21,646 bases of DNA, taken from positions 1 to 21,646 of the forward strand of contig CAJPVJ010000666.1 of NCBI GenBank assembly GCA_905397405.1, written 5' to 3'. Each line of letters opens with the position of its first letter. Position 1 is the first letter of the stretch. The position numbers were made by a program, and so were the translations under genes. This stretch comes from Oppiella nova (taxonomy: Eukaryota > Arthropoda > Arachnida > Sarcoptiformes > Oppiidae). Below, in pieces: positions 9,271-21,020 of the stretch. Under the pieces are notes generated by a model that was not told the origin of the DNA, ran no database searches, and worked only from the letters and a program-made list of their open reading frames with translations.

Positions 9271-11825
9271 GGGCACCACATCTTCTTTTGTAATTTAAAT
9301 CCTAAAAATAGTTTTTTTCTTGCATTAAATTATAGGCTCACCGTTTGAGGACTACTGGTGTGAACGCACAGACATGTGTGACACTCAATAATTTACTCAA
9401 ACCAAAAAAATGTGTCCATAAATACATATAAACATCAATACATACAAACCTTGTATGCATAGTATCACTCTAATAATATAAAAGTAAAACTCCACACAAT
9501 AAACATTCATTTATCTCTCGAAACAGTAATTAAAATGAAATTCATGACTTATTAGTCAAGAATATGTATACAAAAAATATTTCTGTAATAATAAATGAAA
9601 TTAATTAACAAAAAGTTTTAATGGGCAACTGTTGTGCAAAAGTAATGAATACGAAAAATTTCATTCATTAGTTAATTATTATCTAAAAGGTGTTCACAAA
9701 CAAAAATCATTTCGTGATATACAGTGTTTGTAGTGTATAGTAGAGTAGAATATTCCGTATATTGATATACAGTGCACATACTGTACACACATACTGTATA
9801 CTGAATACAATATAATGGGGACTTTTGCGGAATGGGATTCATATTTGAATTGTCGATATAATGAGTGGTGTTTCCACATTTATCGAACCGTTCAACCAAA
9901 ACAAAATAAAATAAAATCGAAATATAAAAAATTGAATCCATTATTAGCATTAGTGTAGTGAATGGCATCGTATAGGGCAAAGAATTGAATATAAAAATAA
10001 TAGTATAGAATAACATAAAAAACGGTTGTATAGTATGTGTGAGGGAAAGGTAGTGAATACCATATTAGAAGAATACTTGTTGATGGCCTGTCATACCGGT
10101 GCTAATGGCAGCGTGAGAGCCAATTCGATTGGGGCTCTACTATCTGACCAATTCAATTGGATTTCCAAAATTACTAAACAAGACAATAATAATATACAAT
10201 AAATAAAATGTAAAAAATGTATAATATTTGGCATACCATGTACTTATAGTAAAGCACAAAATGTAAGTTGTTTTTTGCTATTTTTTGCCAGAATTACTTA
10301 CTTTCGTGGGAAGAAATCATTTCATAGTTATTTTATAGATATTAAAGTCATTTTAAGAAATTGTTTTCTTCTCTCATATCTAACAAATGAGTATTAAATG
10401 AGCAAAAAATAAGTTACGAATCAGATATGTATTTACTCAGACATTTTCAAACTCTATTATCTCACAATTTGTTGAATATATAGTGTTTTATTCAGTTTAA
10501 TCATGAGTACTTCAATCTTTTGTATTTCTATCAACCAAATTGTGTGATATTTTAATCAATACATCTTTAGTTATGTCGTAAGTAATGAATAGTTTATAAA
10601 AATTTCATTGCATTTCATGATATAATATACAATATATAAAAGTTTAATAAATAAGACGATAAACAAGTTCTGGATAATAACAGTGTATTTATTGTTATTA
10701 TTATTAAAATATAAGTCTTATTTAGTCCTATAATTAGCACTATTCGCACAATTGTTTGTTTTACATCAAAAACCACATTTCATGCCATGATAAATGGATC
10801 AAATAATTTGTTTCAATACAAACCATTGAATAAGCAATAAATCCTTATGAAATGAGTTTCAAATAAATTATTTTTTCAATTTTCATTTCAAACTCTACTT
10901 CATATAAGACATGAATTTATAAAACTTCCTCTTTATTATAGTTTCAAAAAATGTTTTGTAATTATTAATATTATATATGCGAACAAATATTGTGATCCTA
11001 GCAATGAGCAAAAAATATGTTGAATTAATTTTACAATTATTTATACTTTCATTTAACTCATAAATATTATAATCATGTTTTGGGCGCACATGTGCTTAAT
11101 AGCTATAATTGCATATAATTAGTAATAATTAATATTATATAAAACCGAATAAATTCCTAAATTGCAATCAAAAACAATTTGATTTAAAATTTAAAAATAT
11201 TAAAAACGTTTGCTTATCTCAAAGAGGTTTCCCTCAATTTTTCATATTTTTAAGGATCTATTTCTAAATGAATTAAGTTTTAAAGACAAGATTTGTTAAA
11301 TTTGAATCAAAAAGAAAATATTTTTAAAAACTTTGTTAACTAAACATTATTTAATATATAATTAATTAGACACTAATTTATTCAGTTTATGTATTGAATG
11401 TAAAAAATATAATAAATAATGTACGCAAATAAAAACAAATGAATTTACAAAAAGTCCATTATTTATGCAATTATAATTCATGAAATAAATAAATCTTAAA
11501 TTAAAACAATTAATTATCACATCATTCATAGTAACGATTAATTTGGTGGAGGATTGAGTGTATATTAAAGAAAACAATGGCATAACAAAAGTTTATCACA
11601 GCTTTGGTGGTCAAAACAATTTGGATCTAATTTATGACTTATTCTTAACCCGTATTAACTCAAGTCAAGGATCTAATGAAAAATTGATGTTAAATAAAAC
11701 AAAGAGAGAAAAGACATATAATAATCATTAGTAATAATATAAGTACTGATCTTAATGATAAAATTTTTTAAATTAATACAGAATTATTAGTTATTAAAGT
11801 TTTAAAATGAGCTCAATTTTAATTT

Positions 11826-11826
<1 letters not shown>
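9271..11826. other. A+T-rich intergenic DNA with one short motif-rich island
   Basis: This is mostly low-complexity A+T-rich sequence without a supportable gene. Imperfect repeats of CATACTGTA-type words lie near 9720-9810. The CCAAT-type palindrome pair at 10116-10160 is listed separately. Open frames here are short and unrecognised. Confidence 0.55.
10116..10160. promoter_or_regulatory. paired CCAAT/ATTGG palindromes
   Basis: CCAATTCGATTGG (10120-10132) and CCAATTCAATTGG (10148-10160) are 13-bp palindromic motifs that differ at one base and sit 28 bp apart. The first lies in a hairpin closed by AGAGCC (10116-10121) and GGCTCT (10133-10138). The spacing and near-identity suggest a repeated binding site for a dimeric factor. 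Inverted CCAAT boxes or homeodomain-like half sites are both possible. Confidence 0.3.

Positions 11827-11866
<40 letters not shown>
11827..11866. repeat. (AG)20 microsatellite
   Basis: This is a perfect 40-nt AG tract following an A+T-rich TTTTAATTTT flank. No inverted partner was found. Confidence 0.97.
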
Positions 11867-11871
<5 letters not shown>

Positions 11872-12099
11872 AACATGTGTTTTAAAGTGATTAACTCATT
11901 GATTGGCCTTCAAGTGAATGAATAAGTGATGAGAAATTATATTTGAAGCAAATGGAGAAATACGTGTGTAATGAAAATCAAGTCAATTGTTTTATTCAAT
12001 TATATAATTACAGACAATAAATACATGAAAACTCTCTTTTGTTTGTTTGAGTGGAGAATAGGAGAGAGAAAGAGAAGTGGAAAACAATTTTAAACTAAT

Positions 12100-12286
12100 T
12101 TCATAGTTCTCTCGCTTTAGTGTACAGACTATACACTACTCTATGAAATCATATTATATGAACGCATCGATGCATTCAGACATTTATGAAATTATGGAGT
12201 AAAGATAGCACAGGTAGTGGTGGAAAGGCATCGACCAATTCATACCATTAATATAAATACTTTGAGAGGTTTCTAACATTTAAGTC

Positions 12287-12322
<36 letters not shown>

Positions 12323-12530
12323 AAGATTCATTCATACGATGATTGTGTAGTATTTCTCTTAAGCTATCAAATGGTTGTTCCGATCCATAAGACAAAGACT
12401 AGAAGTGCCACTACTTATCGGTTGGCTTCACAATCACTTTGTTTAATCACTTTTTACGGCGTCGTTCACTTCCAGCCCTCAGCCCTCTCCTCCCTCTCCC
12501 TATATATCTCTCACTCCTATATGTGATACG
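12100..12530. promoter_or_regulatory. complex-sequence island with palindrome and pyrimidine-rich tract
   Basis: The island holds the near-palindrome TGAACGCATCGATGCATTCA (12159-12178, perfect GCATCGATGC core), a GA tract (12291-12318) and a pyrimidine-rich stretch around 12470-12515. Similar pyrimidine-rich words recur at 15847-15916. No gene is visible. Possible regulatory DNA, low confidence. Confidence 0.2.
12291..12318. repeat. (GA)14 microsatellite
   Basis: This 28-nt GA tract grades into AAAGAAAGA on its right. Confidence 0.96.
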
Positions 12531-13726
12531 ACTTATAGACGATAAGTAAACCAAAACGTCTTTTACAACGAAAATGCAATTCAAGGCTAGAATGCCGTGA
12601 AAATAGTTAAACTAATAATACTTCTTAACACTCATTCATTATTTTTATTTTAATCATTATTTTTTATTCATTTTTATTACAATATTATTCTGATGTGTAT
12701 TATCTAAACATTTATTGTTTAATCAAAGCTCTAAAATACCCGTAATTTTGTTGCAAAAGAAATGAATATTATCTCAAAGTTTAATCTTAAATAAAAATAA
12801 ATCAACGATTAAGCGATGCGTTCAGTCCATTATAATCGCAAACAATATATAAAAACTATTGTCTGTTCGGTATAACTAATTTTAAATAACTTTTTGCAAT
12901 TAATGTTTTAATGAATTTAATAAAAATTTTAATTCTTTATACAATAATTAACCGAAAAATCTAAATACAAGTTTAGAAACGATTTTAAATTTGATAATAA
13001 TATTAAGTAAGAAAAAAGTGGAAAACCCTATTGTGAACAAAAACCTTTGATATTATAAGTCTTAGGTTTGGATAGATAGCACTTAATTTACATCAAAATT
13101 GACAGAAATTATTTTGCTAACTTCTATAATTTTTTTAACTAAATGTTCAGTAATACAGTATAAATGTGTCCAATGTTTTTATATTTGGAGATAATTTAAA
13201 TGCTGTCCATCTCTACAGTGCTTTAATAACTTGAACCTAATATTTCAGGATTAAGTATTGATTATAATTTTTGCGCAAAAAATTTATCAAAACTTTTTTG
13301 CTATTCCAGCGGTTATTATATAATAAATTACACGTTTATTTGCCAAATTAAGATGATAAATGATTGTGGTACGCTGTGGACATTTGTGAGACCAGGGATT
13401 TGTCTTATATTAACTTATTATATAATAAATCCAATAAACTATTGCATTTAAAAAGAAATTTTTATCACATTTTATAACAAATTGATGACTGCTTTTGAAG
13501 CATTACTTTCCACTGAAACTAATGATGTTTTGCTTTAAATTCATGTTTTGAAGGAAAGATCTGTGAATAGATAGGGCTTTAAAAGTTGGGCCGAAAATGA
13601 AAAATTTTTGTTCAATTTCTTCATTTAATTAATTGATCGCTTATTTTCAATATATTTTTCTCACAAACAGTCCTTAAAAATATATCAAATAAATTAGATA
13701 TTAATGAAGGATAGAAATTATTTTCC
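12531..13726. other. A+T-rich intergenic DNA
   Basis: I see no gene, long microsatellite or internal repeat here, only A+T-rich sequence. Confidence 0.55.
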
Positions 13727-13857
13727 GTGTGTGTGTGTGATATCCTGGTCATATTTTGCAAAACACAGCATTTGTTGGTCCGTTCACCCGATCCTTATTA
13801 TTGCCGATAAAAACATTAGGTTTTTATGACTCGTAATAAATCTGGATGTGATGCTAA
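13727..13857 (+). repeat. interspersed core repeat, copy A (131 bp)
   Basis: The repeat starts in a (GT)n run, continues GATATCCTGGTC and ends GGATGTGATGCTAA. It matches the plus strand of 21449-21600 and the minus strand of 18557-18406. It lacks a 25-nt internal segment present in those copies and shows one base difference (TTGTTGG here, TTGTCGG there). I see no convincing tRNA-like promoter boxes and no coding potential, so the family is unknown. Confidence 0.9.
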
Positions 13858-14457
13858 TTCTAATGCTAATGTTTGTGTAAAATTGAATTTTAAAGTTCAA
13901 TACAATTGTTTGGCGAGAATTGTCGCCGAAATGTATTCAAGTTATTCATAATTTAAGAATTTTTCAATTAGAGAGAGAGAATTTTCAATTAATATATCTA
14001 ACTGTCTCACAGGTAGCCGTCGTTTTCAAATGTTAAATCTGATGTTTAAATTGATATTTTATTTCACCATTGATTAGATATAATATTTGTGTAAAATTCA
14101 AAAATTAAATATTATTTTCAACGAATTAATGCATAAATTATAAGCAATTATACTTAATGTTAAGTAAAACAGATATAGTTATCGATTGATCCGTTTCTAT
14201 CGGTAGTTACTCTTAAGGTTGTTATGAAATACATTAATAAATAGTATTCAGAGTAATGACACATAAAATTAGTTTAATTGATAGCTTATGTGACAAACGC
14301 TTAATATATATATTATATAACTTTTAGAGATAAGAGTCTCTCTCTAATTGAAAAATTCTTAAATTATGAATAACTTGAATACATTTCGGCGACAATTCTC
14401 GCCAAACAATTGTATTGAACTTTAAAATTCAATTTTACACAAACATTAGCATTAGAA
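13858..14457. repeat. inverted-repeat element 2, 600 bp with 121-bp arms
   Basis: Left arm 13858-13978 and right arm 14337-14457 are reverse complements with no difference that I can see. They start TTCTAATGCTAATG and end inward in a short GAGAGAGA run (TCTCTCTC on the right). The spacer is 358 bp, A+T-rich and without a frame of note. The left arm begins at the exact base where core repeat copy A ends. No target-site duplication was recognised. It resembles a small fold-back or MITE-like element without transposase. Confidence 0.9.
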
Positions 14458-15917
14458 AAGTTATTATGAAAATTTAGAGTTCATTTAATTTCATAATAAG
14501 TTACATAACTTCATATATACTGTAATAGGAATTACTATTTGTTGTGTAAAAAGTTATATACAATTGTCAGTGAAGATCAATCACTAATAATTGTTTAACT
14601 CATTTACTTATTGATACAATTGAGTAATTTTTAGAGTAAATTCTTTATAGTAATTGACGTAAAGTAAAGTTAACTCTAATGTTAATGATTATAATAATGG
14701 GTAATAATGTTTAAGACTCTAAAAGCAACGATCACTTTGAATGCATTTCACAATACATGTCATTATCTTATACTCGATTTAAACGTTGTTTTGTTTATAG
14801 TATAAAAAGAGTAAAAATTTGAATAAATTTATAGTAAAGTAAAAAATTATCTCTAGAAGTGTTGTTATGTTGGCGTAATATTCATGAAATGGTCAAATAT
14901 ATTACCATAAACTGCACTGATATGGCTTCAAATTGCACCATAAACTTGTAGTTTAACATGATTAAGACTTCTTTTTTATAACAATTTTGTAGTTTAAAAA
15001 TGACATTTAAAATTTAGATTATTCAGTATTATTCAATGTAGTATTGCATAAGTTCCGGTCAAACACTTAATTTAAGCTCATTATTAGAGCCATAACTGCA
15101 GACCAAATCTTAGAGAAAATCATTATCATTATAAAATATTATGATAAAAACTTTATATGGACATTATTTAGACATAATACAGTATGCAATCAAAAATATA
15201 AAATTGAAAGATATATCTTATAACTCAATTAATTAATTTATTAAACATAAATAAGAATTTCTTAGTTCAAAACATTTCTTTTATAAAAAATATCTATAGA
15301 GACATACAGTGCATACCACATAGAATTGTATATTATATATAATATTCTTAACAACAACTTAAATAAGTTATATTTATTGAGTTCCGGAGTAAACTCTTTT
15401 ATAGACAACTTTGAAAAGTCTGTAAAACCAAAGTAAAACCTCTATAATTAAGATAATTTGGTGATTAGATGACCTCATATTTACAATCATTCAAATCTTA
15501 AGTGAAGTGACTGAAGGATACGAGAGTTGAACGCAAAATTAAATATAACTTATGGTTTATTAAACTTATTTTTACATTTGTGTAATACGTTTAAATGAAA
15601 GCCTAACCGTCCCAAACAATATACAGGTATTTGTGTGCAAGAAAGGCACAGGTATCTCATTGTTTATGATTTATGTTTTGATCCGTAATTAGTTTTGTTG
15701 ATCACAACAATCCATATATAATATAATTACAGCCAAAGAATAATCAAATTTTGATTTCACGAAAGCGGAACAACACATGAGCCCATGGAGTAAAACTTAA
15801 TTATATGGTCTCTAATGTTATTAGAGTCCTATTAAATAATATCAGTCTTTCTCCTCTCCCTCTCCTATCTCTCTCCTATATCTCAGCCCAAACTCTCAGC
15901 CCCTCATCGCGTCTCCC

Positions 15918-15988
15918 ATACTGTATATTATATAATACTATATATAATATATATATATATATATATTATACTGTATATAATATAATAC
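15918..15988. repeat. (AT)n stretch flanked by ATACTGTATAT direct repeats
   Basis: An (AT)n core lies between two near-identical words, ATACTGTATATTATATAAT and ATACTGTATATAATATAAT. The whole is highly self-complementary and directly follows a pyrimidine-rich patch. Confidence 0.8.
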
Positions 15989-16227
15989 CTCACTTTTCGG
16001 CCTCTCTTTCTATTAAATATAGTTTCATATCTGAGGTCTAAAACATTTTTTCTTTTATTTCTAAATCGCTAACATTTTCTTCATTTCAAATCATGATTTA
16101 GTTCATAACCATAACATGACTTCCATGACCTGTGCGTCCAAATTATGGCAAATATTAGAAAATTATATGATTAACAATCTCATAACAATTGCTGTATGAA
16201 TATGAGCCTCACTTGCCAGGGCACAGG

Positions 16228-16263
16228 TATATAAGGACTGCCGCTTATACAATAATCTCATTC
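16228..16263 (+). promoter_or_regulatory. TATA box plus initiator, candidate core promoter
   Basis: TATATAAGG (16228-16236) is followed by TCATTC (16258-16263), which fits the arthropod initiator consensus TCAKTY. The first T of the TATA box lies 32 bp upstream of the initiator A, close to the canonical spacing. No open frame follows, so any product would be non-coding or the match is chance. Confidence 0.25.
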
Positions 16264-18405
16264 TTTATTATTATGAGCGACTTTCCTAATTTTTAAAAGT
16301 TTTTTATATAACGTTATTTTATCATTTCATCGAAAATAACTTTATTTTATTTTTAAGAGTTGTGTGATTAAATTCCCCAATATTTGAAAATTCGTGAAAT
16401 TTTTATTAGTTATTCAATAAAAATATTAAACACTACTTCAATCAAAAACGATTGCTTTAAATGATTAAATATTATAGTTTTTATTAGTTTGAAATTTCAA
16501 TTATTTTGTTGTATAATAAAAATAATAACCAAAATAATAAACAAACAATAAACAATTTTAATAATTTTTGTGTTTTTGTATTATGTAATATTTGTGATTA
16601 ACAATTTAATTGATTTATATATTTAATACAGAAAAATAATTGCCAAACAATTGCAAATCTTAAAATACTATGTTTATTATAATGTAGAAAATATTTTCCT
16701 ATTTGTTATGACATAATTGAAAATAAAAGTTCATATGAGAAAATGATTTTCTCAAAAAAATATAATTAAATCATAAATAAAAGTCTTTAACAGGACTTAT
16801 GTCTGACAAAAGGGAGAGGATATGTATTTTTCTTAAACGAATCACATATTTTAAAACAAAAATAACTCTTATTTTATGAACAAATTTATATTTAACAGCA
16901 AATATAAAAAATAAGTAAATACTTAGTTTAATGCTATGTAGAGATTCCGGATCTAAATCTGTGAAATGAATTATGAATATCGATATCAATTCACTCGTGA
17001 ATAATAAAATGCAAAGAAAATTCCTATTCATTGATGTAATTCCCTATTAAATCATTAAAGAGACTATTTTTGTGGCTTTTATCTCTATTTTATTTATTAA
17101 CCAAAGAATTATTACATAATTTCCATCTAAAACGACAAGAGTATGAATTGCAATGCATTTGTACGCCTGTTATCAGATGTGTCTTCAATTTGCATTTAAA
17201 GTTACACTAAAACTATATAACTCTATATAAACATAATTAAAGTGTGATTTAATTTACTGTCTTTTTAGTGTTGGCTAATGCAGACCAATATAATAGTCAT
17301 AAATTGTGTTTTCCCCCGACTTTTCATTTCAAGGATCCGTTTGTCTGTATATTAAGACCAAAAAGGCTAAGAAAAATATATTAAATTTATGGCATTCAAT
17401 AATTTTGAACATTTTCTCTCTCCATGTTTCGGCGAAAGTCATTTGTGGTATCACTGAAACCCCTAACCGCTAATACTCTGTATATATTAAAGAATAAAAT
17501 ATATGATAAACTACTTAAAGGCTAAAAAGCATTTTTATTCACGCGCTTTTGCTTGTATTTATAGAAAGAAAATATATTTACAGTAATTACCAGAAGTACT
17601 AATAATTTTGTATTTCTTATTTGCACTTTAAGTTAATGCTTTTGAATGCAATTTACATTTCAATTTAATTTTCACTCATATTCACAGCCATTCATAGTCT
17701 GACGGCTTTAATAGTTTCTACAAAATATTATATATAAATAAAAAATTATTTTCGGAGATTACAAGACTTTTAATTTAATGTCAATATTTTTTTCAATCTA
17801 TAAAACAAGTTATGAAATAAATTTAAACATTATTATTATTATTATTTAAAGGCATTTGGAAAATTTGCTTTTATATTGAGGAGGATTTGTATGTTATAAA
17901 ACATAAATACTTGTCTAACACTGTATTAAACAATTGAATTTTTATAGAGAAGCAAATTAAACAATAATAATAACTACTCTGTGCTTAACATTTGCTGTTC
18001 AACACAATAATCGTTTGGAGAGTAACTCGAAATTAGCGATAAATCATCGCTTGATATATGAAGAAAATAATAACAAAAATAATACAAAATCTCTTATCTC
18101 TAAACAATATGAGCCAAAGCCTTATGATAATCATAATTAGTATTGAGTTAAATTAGAGCCATAAGAGCACCGATACCTGCGATACCCTATGCTATACACC
18201 CATTGAATTCCTGTGCGATTTATATATTCATGAGATGCGGCATATTTCTCTATATGAGCGACTAACACATACCGGTGCTGTATATCAAATATTTTATAAC
18301 CAAAAAGTGCAGCACACATATGAAAAAAAGTTTATATTCAATATTTTAATGTACATTTTGAGTACACTATAGAAACTATACGTTTTTAAATCACTCGCAC
18401 CTAAC

Positions 18406-18557
18406 TTAGCATCACATCCAGATTTATTACGAGTCATAAAAACCTAATGTTTTTATCGGCAATAATAAGGATCGGGTGAACGGACCGACAAATGCTGTGT
18501 TTTGCAAAATATGAATCAGTATTTAGCGCTCAAACCAGACCAGGATATCACACACAC
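18406..18557 (-). repeat. interspersed core repeat, copy B (152 bp)
   Basis: This is the minus-strand copy of the core at 13727-13857, including the 25-nt segment missing from copy A. It lies inside the left arm of inverted repeat 3. Confidence 0.9.
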
Positions 18558-18985
18558 AATGAGACTATTTTTAGCAATCGATGAATAGGTTTAAAATAAT
18601 TAATTATTAACTCAACAAAAATACCTAAAATATTAAACAAATTAGAGAATAGAAAGGGAAAACGAGATATACCGTATATTTAATATAATATTATATATTG
18701 TAAAAAAGTTCATAATTCATAAAATGAGATAATGTTTTGTGAATGAAGTTATGAGAGGATAATGAATACCGAGTAATATCTCTGGGGATAATCGCTGTAA
18801 TGAAATATGCATTAACTCTCATACGTGACAATCAATTGCTCGCCAGTTCTTGACTACACTATCGCTACACTAAAACACAATACAAAACCATTTTCTAATA
18901 ATTTGCGCCCAAAAGTAATGACCAGAAAAAATAACATTTACTCCTAATTAAAATTGTTTGAACCAAATATGTTCACCGACTTAAT

Positions 18986-18988
<3 letters not shown>

Positions 18989-19022
<34 letters not shown>

Positions 19023-19023
19023 N
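18989..19023. repeat. (GA)17 microsatellite ending in a single N
   Basis: This 34-nt GA tract is followed by an undetermined base at 19023. It forms the inner end of the left arm of inverted repeat 3. The N marks the point where arm and spacer were joined. Confidence 0.97.
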
Positions 19024-20055
19024 TTAACTATTAGCTATTAATACGTTTTGATGCATTAATTGACTTTCAAATTATTATTATTTATAAGTGTAACCAAAAT
19101 CGGTTGTCATTAAAGTATTTATCGCTAAATTTATGGGAAAATTTAATATTTCATATCATTTCGATCTTCTACCAAATTAAATCACATTTAAGTAAATACT
19201 TTATAAATGCTTTAAATGAGTTTTATTTGATTGAAAACACACATAATTTTGATACATTTAAACAAATTAAAATTAAAATTAATTGAAGTTCTACAAGTCT
19301 TTGATTTTTAAATGTTTAAATAAAAATGTAATTCAAAATACTAGTTGAATATCAGAAATATAATTGATTAGAAAATTTATTTAGAACCAGTAATTGTATT
19401 GACAATGTAAATTATGAGTAAAAACTATTTTGTTAATAATAAACTTTTATGTTCTTGATACATAATTTCAAAGAAATTATACTAATAATGTTTAAAATAT
19501 AATTAAAAGTCTTCATATAAAGTATAATATATTTTAAAATTTTATAATATTTATTTTATTGAGTATTTATTAGAATATTAATTTAAGATTTATATTAAAA
19601 AATATATTTAATTATTAAAACAAAATAAATTAATATTTAAATAAATAAATGTTTATTGCTTTTAATTACTTAGTTTGACAGAAAAGATCACAAACTTAAA
19701 TATTTACTAAATTGAAAATTCATAATAAGTTTGTGGGTAATATGATAAAAGTTAGATATACTAAATTAGCATAGATTGGGAGCAAACCATAACTTATACT
19801 AACTTATAAGCCTGCACCTATATGTGTCCGATTTGATGAAATGGTAACACAGCAAACTGACATTTATTATTTGCATTAAATATTAAAATATGAATTTTAA
19901 CAAAAATTAATTATAAATTATCGTTGAATTACAATTTTTGTGATTTTAAAATTTAATAAAAACGAGTTGTGAACTAAAAGCACTGCAATTGTCAATCAGC
20001 GTATAAAAGAATAATTTTAAAGTAAATTAAATTTTTAGTTAAATAATTATTTCTC
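19024..20055. other. A+T-rich spacer of inverted repeat 3, first part
   Basis: This is extremely A+T-rich sequence with one short chance frame (19104-19286). No transposase motif, RNA gene or microsatellite was found. Confidence 0.5.
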
Positions 20056-20307
20056 ATCTCATCTTGACAGTTTTTGTCGCAAACAAAAATAAGTATCAAA
20101 ATTAAAATATATAATAAATTTCATACATGTATTCCACGACTGAAAAGTGTTCCCCAAAAATTGATTTCTAAAAAATTATATCTCATCTTGACAGTTTTTG
20201 TCGCAAACAAAAATAAGTATCAAAATTAAAATATATAATAAATTTCATACATGTATTCCACAGACGACTGAAAAGTGTTCCCCAAAAATTGATTTCTAAA
20301 AAATTAT
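20056..20307. repeat. tandem duplication, 124 + 128 bp
   Basis: Unit 1 (20056-20179) and unit 2 (20180-20307) both start ATCTCATCTTGACAG and end TTCTAAAAAATTAT. The only difference I see is a 4-nt insertion in unit 2 (CCACAGACGACTG against CCACGACTG), which looks like slippage at a GAC-like repeat. The near-identity points to a recent duplication. Confidence 0.93.
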
Positions 20308-20978
20308 TTATTTATTTATTTCATATATTAATTAAAAGAAATATTTGCTTCAAATCTATGATTTAGTCAAAGAAATCACGCGAATTAAGACTAAAAAGAA
20401 AAACTTTCGGCAAAACTCTTGTGAACATATCACTCGAGAGTTTGACTCAAAGTTAAGGACCACTTCTTTTTTAGAGAGAAATAATGTTTAATATATTAAT
20501 ACGAGTTATAACTTATTTTTTGCGATAATTTGATCGCAAGTTTTTTGAGCCTAACATCAGATGAAATAAGAGATGAAGAAATGAGAAGCCGTTTTCATAT
20601 TTTGATAGTTTGTTAACGAAATAACTTTAATTTAATGATCCGATGATTAAATCTCGTGACTATTTTGGACTAATATTTTTTGCTTTATTCTTCAGACCTG
20701 TTTCTAATTTAGATTTATTTACAAAAACACTGTTTGTATTGCTTTGAATATTTCAAATCAATTCAAATTAGTTTTTGTAAACAACATTTTTATGAATATC
20801 TTATTTTCTATGCATTCAACTATTGTAATGAATGTTGAATGTAGAAAACTATATTTTTGTCATTATGTTTATCTGAACATCTAATACAGGACTAATAAAA
20901 TAGTAAAACAATATTTTATATGAAGTATATAACAATTTAATTATATAATTATTTTAGACGAATATGTTTTATAATAAA

Positions 20979-20981
<3 letters not shown>
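20308..20981. other. A+T-rich spacer of inverted repeat 3, last part
   Basis: A short (TTTA)n run lies directly after the tandem duplication. The remainder is A+T-rich and without a gene. Confidence 0.5.

Positions 20982-21017
<36 letters not shown>
20982..21017. repeat. (TC)18 microsatellite at inner end of right arm of inverted repeat 3
   Basis: This is a perfect 36-nt TC tract, mirroring the GA tract at 18989-19022. Confidence 0.97.

Positions 21018-21020
<3 letters not shown>

Larger units (their letters stand above)
14458..18359. other. A+T-rich intergenic DNA
   Basis: No supportable gene is present. Contents are a pyrimidine-rich patch at 15847-15916, an (AT)n palindromic stretch at 15918-15988, a TATA-Inr pair at 16228-16263 (listed separately) and an (ATT)n run at 17829-17847. 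The segment 18153-18370 is open in one plus frame and largely open on the minus strand, but neither reading resembles a known protein. Confidence 0.5.

Noticed and set aside
9672-10016. 114-codon minus-strand frame
   Set aside because: Composition dominated by Ile, Tyr, Phe and Ser from A+T-rich repeats of TACTGTA-type words; no family resemblance.
13727-13857. Core repeat as a tRNA-derived SINE
   Set aside because: No convincing A and B box pair and no A-rich or simple 3' tail at GATGCTAA; the copies are too few here to judge.
15805-16041. 78-codon plus-strand frame
   Set aside because: It runs through a pyrimidine patch and an (AT)n tract, giving low-complexity peptide.
18137-18370. Open frames on both strands near 18.2 kb
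   Set aside because: The plus frame of about 70 codons follows a TAG that could be an acceptor, and its peptide looks fairly mixed, but no domain is recognisable and the opposite strand is also open.
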